From Alistipes sp. CAG:831 (lineage in GTDB: Bacteria; Bacteroidota; Bacteroidia; Bacteroidales; UBA932), in NCBI GenBank assembly GCA_000432775.1, contig HF990416.1, forward strand, positions 46,449 through 110,448: a DNA stretch of 64,000 nt, in the 5' to 3' direction. This document shows, in pieces, positions 38,143 to 46,731 of this stretch. Position 1 is the first letter of the stretch. Every line of letters starts with the position of its first letter. A model generated the notes under the pieces. It did no database searches. It had not been told where the DNA came from and worked only from the letters and a program-made list of their open reading frames with translations. The position numbers and the translations under genes were made by a program.

Positions 38143-38222
38143 CTGACAATCAAATAATTACCACTTTACCGTGTGCTTTCGTCAGTTTTAAAACCGATAT
38201 GAAAGCACATAGCAAAGTGGTA
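38143..38222 (-). repeat. Hairpin element C with TTTGATTGTCAG box
   Basis: Arms 38159-38180 and 38201-38222 pair over 22 bp with three mismatches (ACCACTTT ... TGTGCTTTC) around a 20-base loop that holds GTTTTAAAAC. On the minus strand the box GTAATTATTTGATTGTCAG (38161-38143) follows directly. It matches the box of element B at 15 of 19 positions, in the same position relative to a hairpin. Confidence 0.6.
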
Positions 38223-38412
38223 TTCATCTCATTATCAAACACTTGCAACACACCTGCGTGCCGGCAATTCAAGACCGCAGAACTGATCGCAGAGCTGACC
38301 GCTGCCTGACCGCAAACTGACAGACTGCCGGAATCGACATCCCGTAGTACCTACCGCAACGGCACCGAATCGCGGAAATCGCTGCCAGTGCGGAACGAGA
38401 CGGAGGGGTATA

Positions 38413-38555
38413 GGAAGGAGTGGAAGTGGGATTTCCGGCGAAAATGGCCTCTCAGATCTCCGTCGTGGAAATGCGCGTTTCCTACTCCTTCGGAAGGAGT
38501 GGGAAGAGTGGTAGGAGTGGTAGCGGGATGCGCGGTTATGTGGTGATATGCGGAT
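38413..38555 (-). repeat. ACTCCTTCCGAAGGAGT repeat unit, copy 2 (inverted)
   Basis: On the minus strand ATCCGCA (38555), the palindrome (38500-38484), GCCATTTTCGCCG (38448-38436) and CACTCCTTCC (38422-38413) occur in the order seen at 10058-10220. The two right-hand spacings agree within one base. The palindrome-to-ATCCGCA distance is about 13 bases shorter. Confidence 0.75.
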
Positions 38556-38585
38556 AGAAATCTCTGCGAATCCGAATGTTTTGTG

Positions 38586-38593
38586 TAGATTTG
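38586..38593 (+). promoter_or_regulatory. -7 promoter element of menA
   Basis: TAGATTTG matches TAnnTTTG and lies only 8 bases before the ATG at 38602. If the usual spacing holds, the transcript would be almost leaderless. Confidence 0.45.
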
Positions 38594-38601
38594 CGCGCGG
38601 A

Positions 38602-39507
38602 ATGATAGAACACGTAAGAATAAATTCGGTGAGGGCTTGGGTGCTCGCCGCCAGACCGAAGACTCTGGCCGGGGCGGCCGCGCCCGTGATTATGGGAGGA
38701 GCCTGCGCCTGGATGTGGCTGAGCGGAAATGCGGAAGTCAACATGTTCAACTGGTGGGCCTTCGCTCTGTGCATCCTGTTTGCGTGGATAATGCAGGTGG
38801 ACGCCAATTTTGTCAACGACTATTTCGATTTCAAAAAGGGCGGAGACACTGAGCAGAGACTGGGGCCGAAGAGGGCCTGCGCGCAGGGCTGGATAACTCC
38901 ACGGGCAATGAAGACCGGCATCATCGTCACGACTGCCCTGGCCTGCGCCGTCGGCCTGCCCCTGATATGGATTGGCGGGCTGTGGATGATAGCCGTCGGA
39001 GCTGCCTGCGTGGTGTTCTGCTTCCTGTATACCACGAAGTTCTCGAGGATGGGACTGGGCGACCTGCTGGTACTGGTGTTCTTCGGAATTGTTCCGGTAG
39101 GATTCACATTTTTCCTGCAGACCGGGACGTGGAACCTGCAGGCCACTCTCGCCGGACTCTCCTGCGGTCTGGCCGTGGACTGCCTGCTGATGGTCAACAA
39201 CTACCGCGACCGTGCCGAAGACGCGCAACAGGGCAAGCGGACCATCGTCGTCCGCCTCGGAGGCAGCGCCGCCATTGTCCTGTACTACCTCCTCGGACTG
39301 TGCGCGACGATGTTCGCAGCAGCCGTCATTGTACTGAGCAAGCCGGGATGGTGCGCCGCCCCGCTGCTGCTGTACGCAGCCCTGCACCTAGCCACATCCA
39401 GACGGATAAGCGCCACCGACGGAGCCGCTCTCAATCCATTCCTGGGCAAAACCTCCCGCAATTTCTTCTTTCTTTCCGTGCTTTTTTCAGTAGGATGCCT
39501 CCTGTGA
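38602..39507 (+). CDS. menA: 1,4-dihydroxy-2-naphthoate polyprenyltransferase
   Basis: The 301-residue membrane protein of the UbiA family joins a polyprenyl chain to dihydroxynaphthoate in menaquinone synthesis. It begins MIEHVRINSVRAWVLAARPKTL and has the prenyl-diphosphate motif NDYFDFKKGGD; the second Asp-rich motif is NNYRDRAEDAQQGKRT. About eight membrane helices follow. An upstream in-frame ATG at 38548 would add residues not typical of MenA and would precede the promoter. No other men genes are adjacent. Confidence 0.9.
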   Translation: MIEHVRINSVRAWVLAARPKTLAGAAAPVIMGGACAWMWLSGNAEVNMFNWWAFALCILFAWIMQVDANFVNDYFDFKKGGDTEQRLGPKRACAQGWITPRAMKTGIIVTTALACAVGLPLIWIGGLWMIAVGAACVVFCFLYTTKFSRMGLGDLLVLVFFGIVPVGFTFFLQTGTWNLQATLAGLSCGLAVDCLLMVNNYRDRAEDAQQGKRTIVVRLGGSAAIVLYYLLGLCATMFAAAVIVLSKPGWCAAPLLLYAALHLATSRRISATDGAALNPFLGKTSRNFFFLSVLFSVGCLL

Positions 39508-39532
39508 CTTGTACGCGCAGGCATATTTTTCA

Positions 39533-39540
39533 TACCTTTG
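39533..39540 (+). promoter_or_regulatory. -7 promoter element of the caspase-fold gene
   Basis: TACCTTTG followed by TAGG lies 25 bases before the ATG. The same TACCTTTGTAGG block precedes the antiporter gene at 35020. Confidence 0.55.
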
Positions 39541-39565
39541 TAGGTTGGATAAAATTCATTCCTCA

Positions 39566-41248
39566 ATGAAAAGGACAACAGTATTGATAGCAGTTGCCAT
39601 CCTCTGCCTTGCGGGCTACAGGGGCATGGCCCAGTCTGAGACCGTGACCCGTACAAGTTCACTGAACATATCCGAAGAGGTCCGTCCCCCTGTGCTCAGA
39701 ATTACGGATATCCGGCTCGAGGATCCTTCCGGGAACAATGCCATAGATGCCGGAGAGACCTGCTGTATAGTCATGACAGTCAGGAATGAAGGCTTCGGAG
39801 ACGGCATCGGACTGAGAGGGGTTGTCAGCGGTTCGGGTTCGGTCCAGGGGCTCGAATACAGTGACATCGGCATAAACGACATCCCGGTGGGAAAGACAGA
39901 GACGGTGCGGTTCCCGATAACTGCGACCACGGAAACTGAGGACGGCAGGGCCGAATTTGCACTGAAGATCGAAGAGCCCATGGGCTTCGGCACTGACGAA
40001 GTCACCATAGCCGTGGATACCAGAAAATTCGAGCACCCCATGGTGCGTCTTGTGGACTACTCCGTCACAGGACAGCAGGGGTCGCTTAAAAAGATGCAGG
40101 TATTCAATCTCCAGGTACTGGTGCAGAACACCGAACACGGACGCGCACAGGACGTCAGCGTGGATATGAAACTTCCTTCCGGTGTTTTCCTGATGGACGG
40201 TAAGGCAGACCACACATTCACCGGCCTCGGTCCCGGCGAGACCATATCCCTCGAATACGCCCTGATCGTAAACAACGACTACTCTTCCAGGGAAATCCCG
40301 ATACATTTCGGCATCTCGGAAAGCTACGGGCTCTATGCTGAAAACAAAGATATCACCCTGACCATCGACCAGCAGCTCGCATCCCACATGATAGAGATTG
40401 AGTCTGTTGCAGGGAATGCCCCTGGCCGGATAGAGGTGGCGTCACTCCGTTCCGACGTGGACCGCAACATTCCTGTCACCGGCACAGTGCATCCCGACCG
40501 ATTCGCCATCATAATCGGGAACGAGGACTACCATTCCTACCAGAAAGGGCTCTCGGATGAGGCCGACGTACCGTTCGCAGCCAATGACGCAGCGGTATTT
40601 GCCCGCTACTGCAACAGTGTCCTCGGCATACCTGATGACAATATAGTCCTGCTCACAAACGCACGCTGGTCTGACATGAACTGGGAAATAAACCGCATCA
40701 CCGGCATCGTCAGCCTCCGGGGCAGCGACGCGGAACTGATACTTTACTATGCCGGACACGGATTCCCGGATGAGCAGTCCAGGGAGTCCTACCTCATCCC
40801 GGTGGACATTTCCGGCACGGACTACGAATCCGGATTCAGACTCTCGGACATCTATGAGCAACTCGCCTCCACCGGCGCAGGAAGAATAACCGTATTCATG
40901 GACGCCTGCTTCAGCGGCGGCGGACGGCGTGCCGGACTGCTGGCGGCCAGAGGGGTCAGGGTCGTACCCAAGGAGACACCGCTGAAAGGCAATCTGGTCG
41001 TATTCTCAGCCACCACTGACGACCAGGTGGCCCTGCCCTACACCGAGAAGCAGCACGGCATGTTCACCTATTTCCTGCTCAAGAAACTGCAGGAGACTTC
41101 CGGTGACTGCACCTACTCCGAACTGTCCGATTACCTCACATCGGAAGTATCCGAATACAGCCTCAGAGTCAACTACAAGCAACAGAATCCCGAGACCGCC
41201 TGCTCCTACGAGGTGGAGCATGAGTGGGAAGAATGGAAGTTCAACTGA
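39566..41248 (+). CDS. Secreted caspase-fold (C14) peptidase
   Basis: The 560-residue protein starts with a signal peptide (MKRTTVLIAVAILCLAGYRGMAQ). Residues 30-285 look like two or three Ig-like or CARDB-like beta domains (DAGETCCIVMTVRNEGFGDG; QVFNLQVLVQNTEHGRAQDV). The peptidase C14 domain (about 305-560) begins DRFAIIIGNEDY, with catalytic His near 398 (YYAGHGF) and Cys near 448 (MDACFSGG). Metacaspase-type enzymes cut after basic or acidic residues; specificity is not clear here. An exported enzyme of this type is unlike cytoplasmic defence caspases. It is followed after 18 bp by a beta-barrel-like gene and is probably co-transcribed. Confidence 0.88.
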   Translation: MKRTTVLIAVAILCLAGYRGMAQSETVTRTSSLNISEEVRPPVLRITDIRLEDPSGNNAIDAGETCCIVMTVRNEGFGDGIGLRGVVSGSGSVQGLEYSDIGINDIPVGKTETVRFPITATTETEDGRAEFALKIEEPMGFGTDEVTIAVDTRKFEHPMVRLVDYSVTGQQGSLKKMQVFNLQVLVQNTEHGRAQDVSVDMKLPSGVFLMDGKADHTFTGLGPGETISLEYALIVNNDYSSREIPIHFGISESYGLYAENKDITLTIDQQLASHMIEIESVAGNAPGRIEVASLRSDVDRNIPVTGTVHPDRFAIIIGNEDYHSYQKGLSDEADVPFAANDAAVFARYCNSVLGIPDDNIVLLTNARWSDMNWEINRITGIVSLRGSDAELILYYAGHGFPDEQSRESYLIPVDISGTDYESGFRLSDIYEQLASTGAGRITVFMDACFSGGGRRAGLLAARGVRVVPKETPLKGNLVVFSATTDDQVALPYTEKQHGMFTYFLLKKLQETSGDCTYSELSDYLTSEVSEYSLRVNYKQQNPETACSYEVEHEWEEWKFN

Positions 41249-41266
41249 CAATAAATCCTCACCGAA

Positions 41267-42151
41267 ATGAGAACAGGGAAAATACCCGCATTCGTAACTG
41301 CACTGGCAATACTGTGCGCTGCCAATTTTCAGGCCGTCGCCCAGAACGTCTCCGCCGCCACGTTCCGGCAGGACGGGAAAAAAGTCATAGTGACCTTCAG
41401 CCTCGACCGGGAGGCGGACATAAGCCTTTTCGTATCCACAGACGGGGGCAGCACGTTCCTGGGCCCGCTGGAAAAGGTATCCGGGGATGTAGGAGAAAAG
41501 GTTTCTTCCGGGAAATGCAGCATAACATGGGACCCGATAGCTGAATTCGGAGGAATCAGCGGCAGCGACATCTGTTTCAAGGTCAAGGCAGAACCGGCAA
41601 GGAAACCCGCCACAGCCGCATCCTCCCGCAGCAAAGCCGGCAAGGAACCCTTCGCCAGATTCGGTGTGGGCGCCGGCATAGGCACAATGCAGATAGGCAC
41701 TGAGTCCCTGCTCACCTACCATATTCCCATAGAGCTGCTCCTGGGCCGCAACAGCCAGAGACTGAATTTCAGCATCGGAGAGACTTTTTCCTTCTTCAAG
41801 AATACCGTCCAGTTCTCCACTGCAGCGACCCTGAAGGTCAATTTTGCCGACATGTTCTACATCGGAGCCGGAGGTGGCCTCAACATCAATGTTTACACTG
41901 ACGAGGAAGGTTTTCTGGAGGATTTGGACTATTTCGACCTGGACTTCGATTTCGACGATGACGGTCCGGATGATGCCGACAGCATGACCGAATCTGTCCA
42001 GTTGCCTGAGTTTACCGGATTCATACTTGCCGAAGTGGGCATACGCATATCCGGGTTTGATCTGTCGGTATTCTACAAATACGATTCCTACAGAATAAAC
42101 GGCGCTCCGACCCCCGGAACCTTTGGCGGAGTTTTCAAATATTACTTTTAG
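41267..42151 (+). CDS. Outer-membrane beta-barrel-like protein
   Basis: The 294-residue protein has a signal peptide (MRTGKIPAFVTALAILCAANFQAVAQ). Residues 27-105 form a domain with VSTDGGSTFLGPLEKVSGDVG and GSDICFKVKAEP, a module I associate with Bacteroidota exported proteins near caspase or sulfatase-modifying domains. Residues 130-294 alternate like barrel strands, include an acidic loop (DLDFDFDDDGPDDAD), and end in a C-terminal Phe (FKYYF) as outer-membrane barrels do. Its partner is probably the caspase-fold protein 18 bp upstream. The function is unknown. Confidence 0.75.
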   Translation: MRTGKIPAFVTALAILCAANFQAVAQNVSAATFRQDGKKVIVTFSLDREADISLFVSTDGGSTFLGPLEKVSGDVGEKVSSGKCSITWDPIAEFGGISGSDICFKVKAEPARKPATAASSRSKAGKEPFARFGVGAGIGTMQIGTESLLTYHIPIELLLGRNSQRLNFSIGETFSFFKNTVQFSTAATLKVNFADMFYIGAGGGLNINVYTDEEGFLEDLDYFDLDFDFDDDGPDDADSMTESVQLPEFTGFILAEVGIRISGFDLSVFYKYDSYRINGAPTPGTFGGVFKYYF

Positions 42152-42159
42152 ATAAGCAA

Positions 42160-42183
42160 AAGTGCACGATTTTTGCTGCACTT
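42160..42183. promoter_or_regulatory. Inverted repeat at the RND operon promoter
   Basis: AAGTGCA and TGCACTT pair across 10 bases and overlap the likely -33 region (TTTG at 42172). It could be a repressor site for the efflux operon or a weak terminator for the upstream gene. No regulator gene is adjacent. Confidence 0.3.
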
Positions 42184-42196
42184 AGGCGATTTGGTC

Positions 42197-42204
42197 TATA
42201 TTTG
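42197..42204 (+). promoter_or_regulatory. -7 promoter element of the RND operon
   Basis: TATATTTG matches TAnnTTTG and lies 21 bases before the adaptor-gene ATG, with TTTG at 42172-42175 as the -33 candidate. Confidence 0.6.
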
Positions 42205-42224
42205 CACCGCTATATTGCAACACT

Positions 42225-43613
42225 ATGCAGATTAACATCCCTACAGAGAAATTTACCAGGACCGGCCGAAGGATGGCCGCAAGAATCAGAAAAATCAGAC
42301 GACTGCCCAAGTGGATATGGTACGTCATTCTCGGAGTGCTCGTCGCAGGCATTACCGTATGGATAATACTGTCATGGCCGGAGCCGCCCAAACCGGTATA
42401 TCCGATAGTGGAGGCTCAGCCCGTGGTTATCGATGATGTGGAAATCTACGGTGAGTACGCCGGAAAGATCAGTGCCCAGCAGTTCGTGGAAATCAGGGCC
42501 AGAGTCGAGGGCTATCTGGAAGAGATGCTCTTCGAGGAAGGCACCTACATCAAGAAGAATCAGGTGCTTTTCATCATCGACCCGAAGCCCTACAGAGCCA
42601 GCGTGGAGAAGGCCAAGGCCCAGCTCAACAAGAACAAGGCCCTGGAGCTCAAGGCTGAAAGAGACCTCGAGCGCATACGCCCGCTGTTCGAGCAGAATGC
42701 TGCCAGCCGTCTGGACCTGGACAACGCCATCGCTTCCTACGAGAGCGCAAAGGCCGAGGTGGTCATGAGTGAGGCAGACCTTACCCAGGCCGAGATAGCC
42801 CTCGGATACACCACTGTCCGCTCCCCCATTTCCGGATTTATCAGCGAGAGGAACGTGGACCTCGGAACCCTTGTCGGTCCCGGAGGCAAGTCCCTGCTGG
42901 CGACCATTGTCAAGAGCGACACCGTACAGGTGGACTTCAGCATGACCTCCCTGGACTACCTCAAGAGCCGCGAGAGGAACGTCAACCTGGGCCAGCAGGA
43001 CACGGCCCGCAACTGGAATCCGTACGTGACCATCACGCTGGCCGACAATACCGAATACCCCATGAAGGGCTTCGTGGACTTCGCTGATCCGCAGGTGGAC
43101 CCCAACACCGGAACATTCTCGGTAAGGGCCGAGATGGCCAATCCCGACAGGGCCCTCCTCCCGGGACAGATCACCAAGGTGCGCCTGCTCCTCGACGTGC
43201 GTGAGGACGCTATAGTCGTGCCCACCAAGGCCCTGGTCATCGAGAAGGGCGGAGCCTACGTCTACGCCTGCCGCCCGGACAGCGTGGTGGAGAAAAGATT
43301 CATCGAGCTCGGACCGGAGATAGGCAATAACGTAGTGGTGGAGCGCGGACTGGGACCGGACGAGATGATTATCGTCGAAGGCTTCCACAAGCTGAGTCAT
43401 GGAGTGAAAGTGGCCCCCGTCATCGTGGAGCCCGAGAAGCCGCAGATAGATCCGGAGGACGAAGGCCGTTTCTCCTTCGGCTCTGACAGCACCGACTCGT
43501 CAGCCGCCGACACCACTGCCGCCGCCAGGACATCCGGTCCTGTATCCGCAGAACCCTCTACAGACAGCATAACAGGCACAAAGACAGAGAATACTACCGC
43601 CAATGAAAAGTGA
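42225..43613 (+). CDS. RND efflux periplasmic adaptor subunit
   Basis: The 462-residue AcrA-like protein has a short cytoplasmic N-terminus and one membrane helix (WIWYVILGVLVAGITVWIIL), without a lipobox. Lipoyl/barrel-sandwich segments (VEIRARVEGYLEEMLFEEGTYIKKNQVLFIIDP; GYTTVRSPISGFISERNVDLGTLV) flank an alpha-hairpin. A Ser/Thr-rich tail of about 45 residues ends the protein. It links the pump to the outer-membrane channel. The gene overlaps the pump gene by 11 bp. Confidence 0.95.
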   Translation: MQINIPTEKFTRTGRRMAARIRKIRRLPKWIWYVILGVLVAGITVWIILSWPEPPKPVYPIVEAQPVVIDDVEIYGEYAGKISAQQFVEIRARVEGYLEEMLFEEGTYIKKNQVLFIIDPKPYRASVEKAKAQLNKNKALELKAERDLERIRPLFEQNAASRLDLDNAIASYESAKAEVVMSEADLTQAEIALGYTTVRSPISGFISERNVDLGTLVGPGGKSLLATIVKSDTVQVDFSMTSLDYLKSRERNVNLGQQDTARNWNPYVTITLADNTEYPMKGFVDFADPQVDPNTGTFSVRAEMANPDRALLPGQITKVRLLLDVREDAIVVPTKALVIEKGGAYVYACRPDSVVEKRFIELGPEIGNNVVVERGLGPDEMIIVEGFHKLSHGVKVAPVIVEPEKPQIDPEDEGRFSFGSDSTDSSAADTTAAARTSGPVSAEPSTDSITGTKTENTTANEK

Positions 43614-46600
43614 TTTCTTCATAGACCGGCCGATATTCTCCACGGTCATATCCATCGTCATCGTGCTGGTGGGCATGATAGGCCTGTTCCTGCTGCCTAT
43701 CGACCAGTACCCCAACATCGTACCTCCGGTAGTGCAGGTCTCGGCCTCCTACCCCGGAGCTGACGCGGAGACCGTTTCACAGGCCGTAGCCACCCCTATA
43801 GAGCAGGAGCTCAACGGAACTCCCGGAATGCTCTACATGGAGTCGCGGAGCACCAACTCCGGCTCCTTCACCGTCACCATCACCTTCGACATCGACACTG
43901 ACCCCGACCTTGCCGCCGTCGAGATTCAGAACAGGGTCAAGCAGGCCGAGGCCCGTCTCCCGGCAGAGGTCATACAGAACGGTATATCCGTGGACAAGCA
44001 GGCATCCAACAAGCTGATGACCATCACCCTGCTGTCCAACGATCCCAAGTTCGACGAGGTGTACCTCAGCAACTACGCCACCCTCAACGTACTCGACATG
44101 CTCCGCCGTATTCCCGGAGTGGGCCGCGTATCCAACGTCGGCAGCCGCTACTACGGCATGCAGATCTGGGTACAGCCCGAGCGTCTGGCCAGCCTCGGCC
44201 TGACAGTCCAGGACATCCAGAGCGCACTCAGGGAACAGAACCGCGAGTCAGCGGCCGGAGTGCTCGGCCAGCAGCCCATGAACGGGGTGGACGTGACCGT
44301 ACCTATCGTAGCCCAGGGCCGTCTGTCGACTGTCAGCGAGTTCGAGGACATCGTCCTCAGGGCCAATCCGGACGGTTCCATCATCCGTCTGCGCGACGTG
44401 GCCCGCGTCTCCCTCGAGGCCCAGTCCTACAACACCGAGAGCGGTATCAACGGAGGCAATGCCGCCGTGATGGACATCCGCATGCTGCCCGGCATGAACG
44501 CCATGGAAGTATCCGAGTCCGTCAAGAAGGCCATGGACGAGATCAGCCGCAATTTCCCCGAAGGTATCTCCTACATGATACCTTTCGACATGACTGAGTA
44601 CATCTCGCAGTCGATTCACGAGGTTTACAAGACTCTGTTCGAGGCCCTATTCCTCGTAATCCTAGTGGTGTTCCTCTCCCTGCAGAGCTGGAGGGCCACC
44701 CTCATCCCGGCCATAGCGGTTCCCATCTCCCTTATCGGTACATTCGGAGTGATGCTCATCTTCGGCTTCTCCCTCAACACCCTGACCCTCCTCGGTCTGG
44801 TCCTGGCGATCGGTACCGTCGTGGACGACGCGATAGTCGTGGTGGAGAACGTGGACCGCATCATGAACGAGGAGAAACTCTCGGCATACGAAGCCACCAA
44901 GAAAGCCATGAACGGACTGGGCAGCGCCCTGATAGCCATGTCGCTGGTACTCTGCGCCGTGTTCATACCCGTGAGCTTCCTTTCCGGCATCACCGGAGCC
45001 CTCTACCGCCAGTTCACCATCACCATAGCCGTTTCCGTAATCATCTCCACCATTGTGGCCCTGACGATGAGCCCCGTGATGTGCGCCCAGTTCCTCAAAC
45101 CGAAAAAAGAAGGCGAAGAAGAGCGCAAGAACTTCATATTCCGGGCCATCAACCGCTGGCTCGCCAAGGGACAGACGGTATATGCCCGCATTATACGCAA
45201 CTTCCTGAGCCACTCGAAACGCTCATTCGCCGCATTCGGCATAGGCATAGTAAGTATCTGGGCCATGGCCCAGCTCGTACCCCAGAGCTTCCTGCCCCAG
45301 GAAGACCAGGGATATTTCACCGTAGAGTTCGAACTTCCTGAGGGAGCCACCCTCGAGAGGACCCGCGAGGTGACGGACCGCGCCATGGCATGGCTGCTGG
45401 AACAGCCGGACGTGCGCTACGTCCTCAATGTCACCGGTTCCAGCCCCAGGGTCGGAACCAACCAGGCCCGCAGCCAGATGACCGTCATCATGAAGCCCTG
45501 GGAAGAGAGGGAGGATCCGGACCTGCCTGCCTTCATGGCCCGCGTCACCGATGAATTCTCCCAGTACCCCGAGAGCAAGGTCTACCTCAGCACTCCTCCT
45601 GTCATCCCCGGACTGGGTACCTCGGGAGGTTTCGAGATGGCCCTCGAGGCCCGCGGTGACCTGACCTACGAGGAGCTGCAGAGAGCTTCGGACACTCTCG
45701 TCTACTACGCATCACAGCGCAAGGAACTGGCCCGCGTAAGCAGCTCGATGCAGGGCGACATCCCGAAACTGTACTACGATGTGGACCGCGACCGGGCCAA
45801 GCTCCTCGGAGTCTCCGTCTCGGACCTCTTCACCACCATGAAGGCCTTCACCGGCTCCGTCTACGTCAACGACTTCAACCTCTTCAACCGAGTCTACCGA
45901 GTATACATCCAGGCCGAAGAGCCCTACCGTCAGTGGCGTGACGACATGAACATGTATTTCGTCCGCGGCAACGGAGGCGCCATGATTCCTGTAACCTCCA
46001 TCGGTACCACCGAATACACCACCGGACCGGGTACCATCAAGCGCTTCAACATGTACTACGCCGCCACCATCACCGGTGAAGCCGCCCACGGCTACAGTTC
46101 CGGCCAGGCGATGGACATCATGGAGGAGATAGTGCGCGAGAAACTGCCTGCCAATGTGGGCATCGAATGGAGCGGACTGTCCTACCAGGAGAAACAGCAG
46201 AGCGGTCAGACCGGACTCGTCCTGGCCCTGGCCTTCCTCTTCGTATTCCTGTTCCTGGCCGCCCAGTACGAGAGCTGGTCAGTGCCCATAGCCGTCATCC
46301 TCTCCCTCCCCGTGGCCTGCATCGGAGCCTTCCTGTCGATTCTGGTCCTGGGCATGGAAAACAACGTCTACTTCCAGATCGGACTCGTAATGCTCATAGG
46401 CGTGGCCGCCAAGAATGCTATTCTCATCGTGGAGTTCGCCAAGGAAGAGGTGGAAAAGGGCAAGGACATAGTAGAGGCCGCCATAGCAGCATCGGAGCTG
46501 CGTTTCAGGCCCATCGTCATGACCTCCCTGACCTTCATCCTCGGTATGCTGCCCCTCGTGCTTGCCACCGGACCCGGCTCGGCCAGCCGTCAGGGTATCG

Positions 46601-46731
46601 GCGTCGGAGTATTCTTCGGCATGATAGCGGCCATCACCTTCGGAATAGTATTCGTACCTTTCTTCTTCGTCTGGATATACAGGCTCAAGGAGAGATTTGC
46701 CAACAGGAAAAAGAAGAGACTGAAAGCATGA
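43603..46731 (+). CDS. RND multidrug efflux pump (AcrB/HAE1 type)
   Basis: The 1042-residue inner-membrane trimer subunit has twelve helices and two large periplasmic loops. Proton-relay residues are visible: the Asp pair in GTVVDDAIVVVENV and the Lys in AAKNAILIVEF. The N-terminus FFIDRPIFSTVISIVIVLVGMIGLFLLPI is typical of HAE1 pumps, which export lipophilic drugs and bile-like compounds using protons. The length matches AcrB (1049). Confidence 0.97.
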   Translation: MKSDFFIDRPIFSTVISIVIVLVGMIGLFLLPIDQYPNIVPPVVQVSASYPGADAETVSQAVATPIEQELNGTPGMLYMESRSTNSGSFTVTITFDIDTDPDLAAVEIQNRVKQAEARLPAEVIQNGISVDKQASNKLMTITLLSNDPKFDEVYLSNYATLNVLDMLRRIPGVGRVSNVGSRYYGMQIWVQPERLASLGLTVQDIQSALREQNRESAAGVLGQQPMNGVDVTVPIVAQGRLSTVSEFEDIVLRANPDGSIIRLRDVARVSLEAQSYNTESGINGGNAAVMDIRMLPGMNAMEVSESVKKAMDEISRNFPEGISYMIPFDMTEYISQSIHEVYKTLFEALFLVILVVFLSLQSWRATLIPAIAVPISLIGTFGVMLIFGFSLNTLTLLGLVLAIGTVVDDAIVVVENVDRIMNEEKLSAYEATKKAMNGLGSALIAMSLVLCAVFIPVSFLSGITGALYRQFTITIAVSVIISTIVALTMSPVMCAQFLKPKKEGEEERKNFIFRAINRWLAKGQTVYARIIRNFLSHSKRSFAAFGIGIVSIWAMAQLVPQSFLPQEDQGYFTVEFELPEGATLERTREVTDRAMAWLLEQPDVRYVLNVTGSSPRVGTNQARSQMTVIMKPWEEREDPDLPAFMARVTDEFSQYPESKVYLSTPPVIPGLGTSGGFEMALEARGDLTYEELQRASDTLVYYASQRKELARVSSSMQGDIPKLYYDVDRDRAKLLGVSVSDLFTTMKAFTGSVYVNDFNLFNRVYRVYIQAEEPYRQWRDDMNMYFVRGNGGAMIPVTSIGTTEYTTGPGTIKRFNMYYAATITGEAAHGYSSGQAMDIMEEIVREKLPANVGIEWSGLSYQEKQQSGQTGLVLALAFLFVFLFLAAQYESWSVPIAVILSLPVACIGAFLSILVLGMENNVYFQIGLVMLIGVAAKNAILIVEFAKEEVEKGKDIVEAAIAASELRFRPIVMTSLTFILGMLPLVLATGPGSASRQGIGVGVFFGMIAAITFGIVFVPFFFVWIYRLKERFANRKKKRLKA

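Larger units (their letters stand above)
37899..38601. other. 0.7-kb non-coding block with repeats
   Basis: No reading frame here shows a recognisable domain. It holds hairpin element C (38143-38222) and a copy of the ACTCCTTCCGAAGGAGT unit (38413-38555). The first 240 bp after the DUF362 gene contain nothing I can name. The menA promoter lies at the right edge. Confidence 0.6.

Noticed and set aside
39566..42151. Caspase-based defence system
   Set aside because: The peptidase is exported and has no effector, sensor or nucleotide-signalling gene nearby, so a cytoplasmic defence role is not supported.
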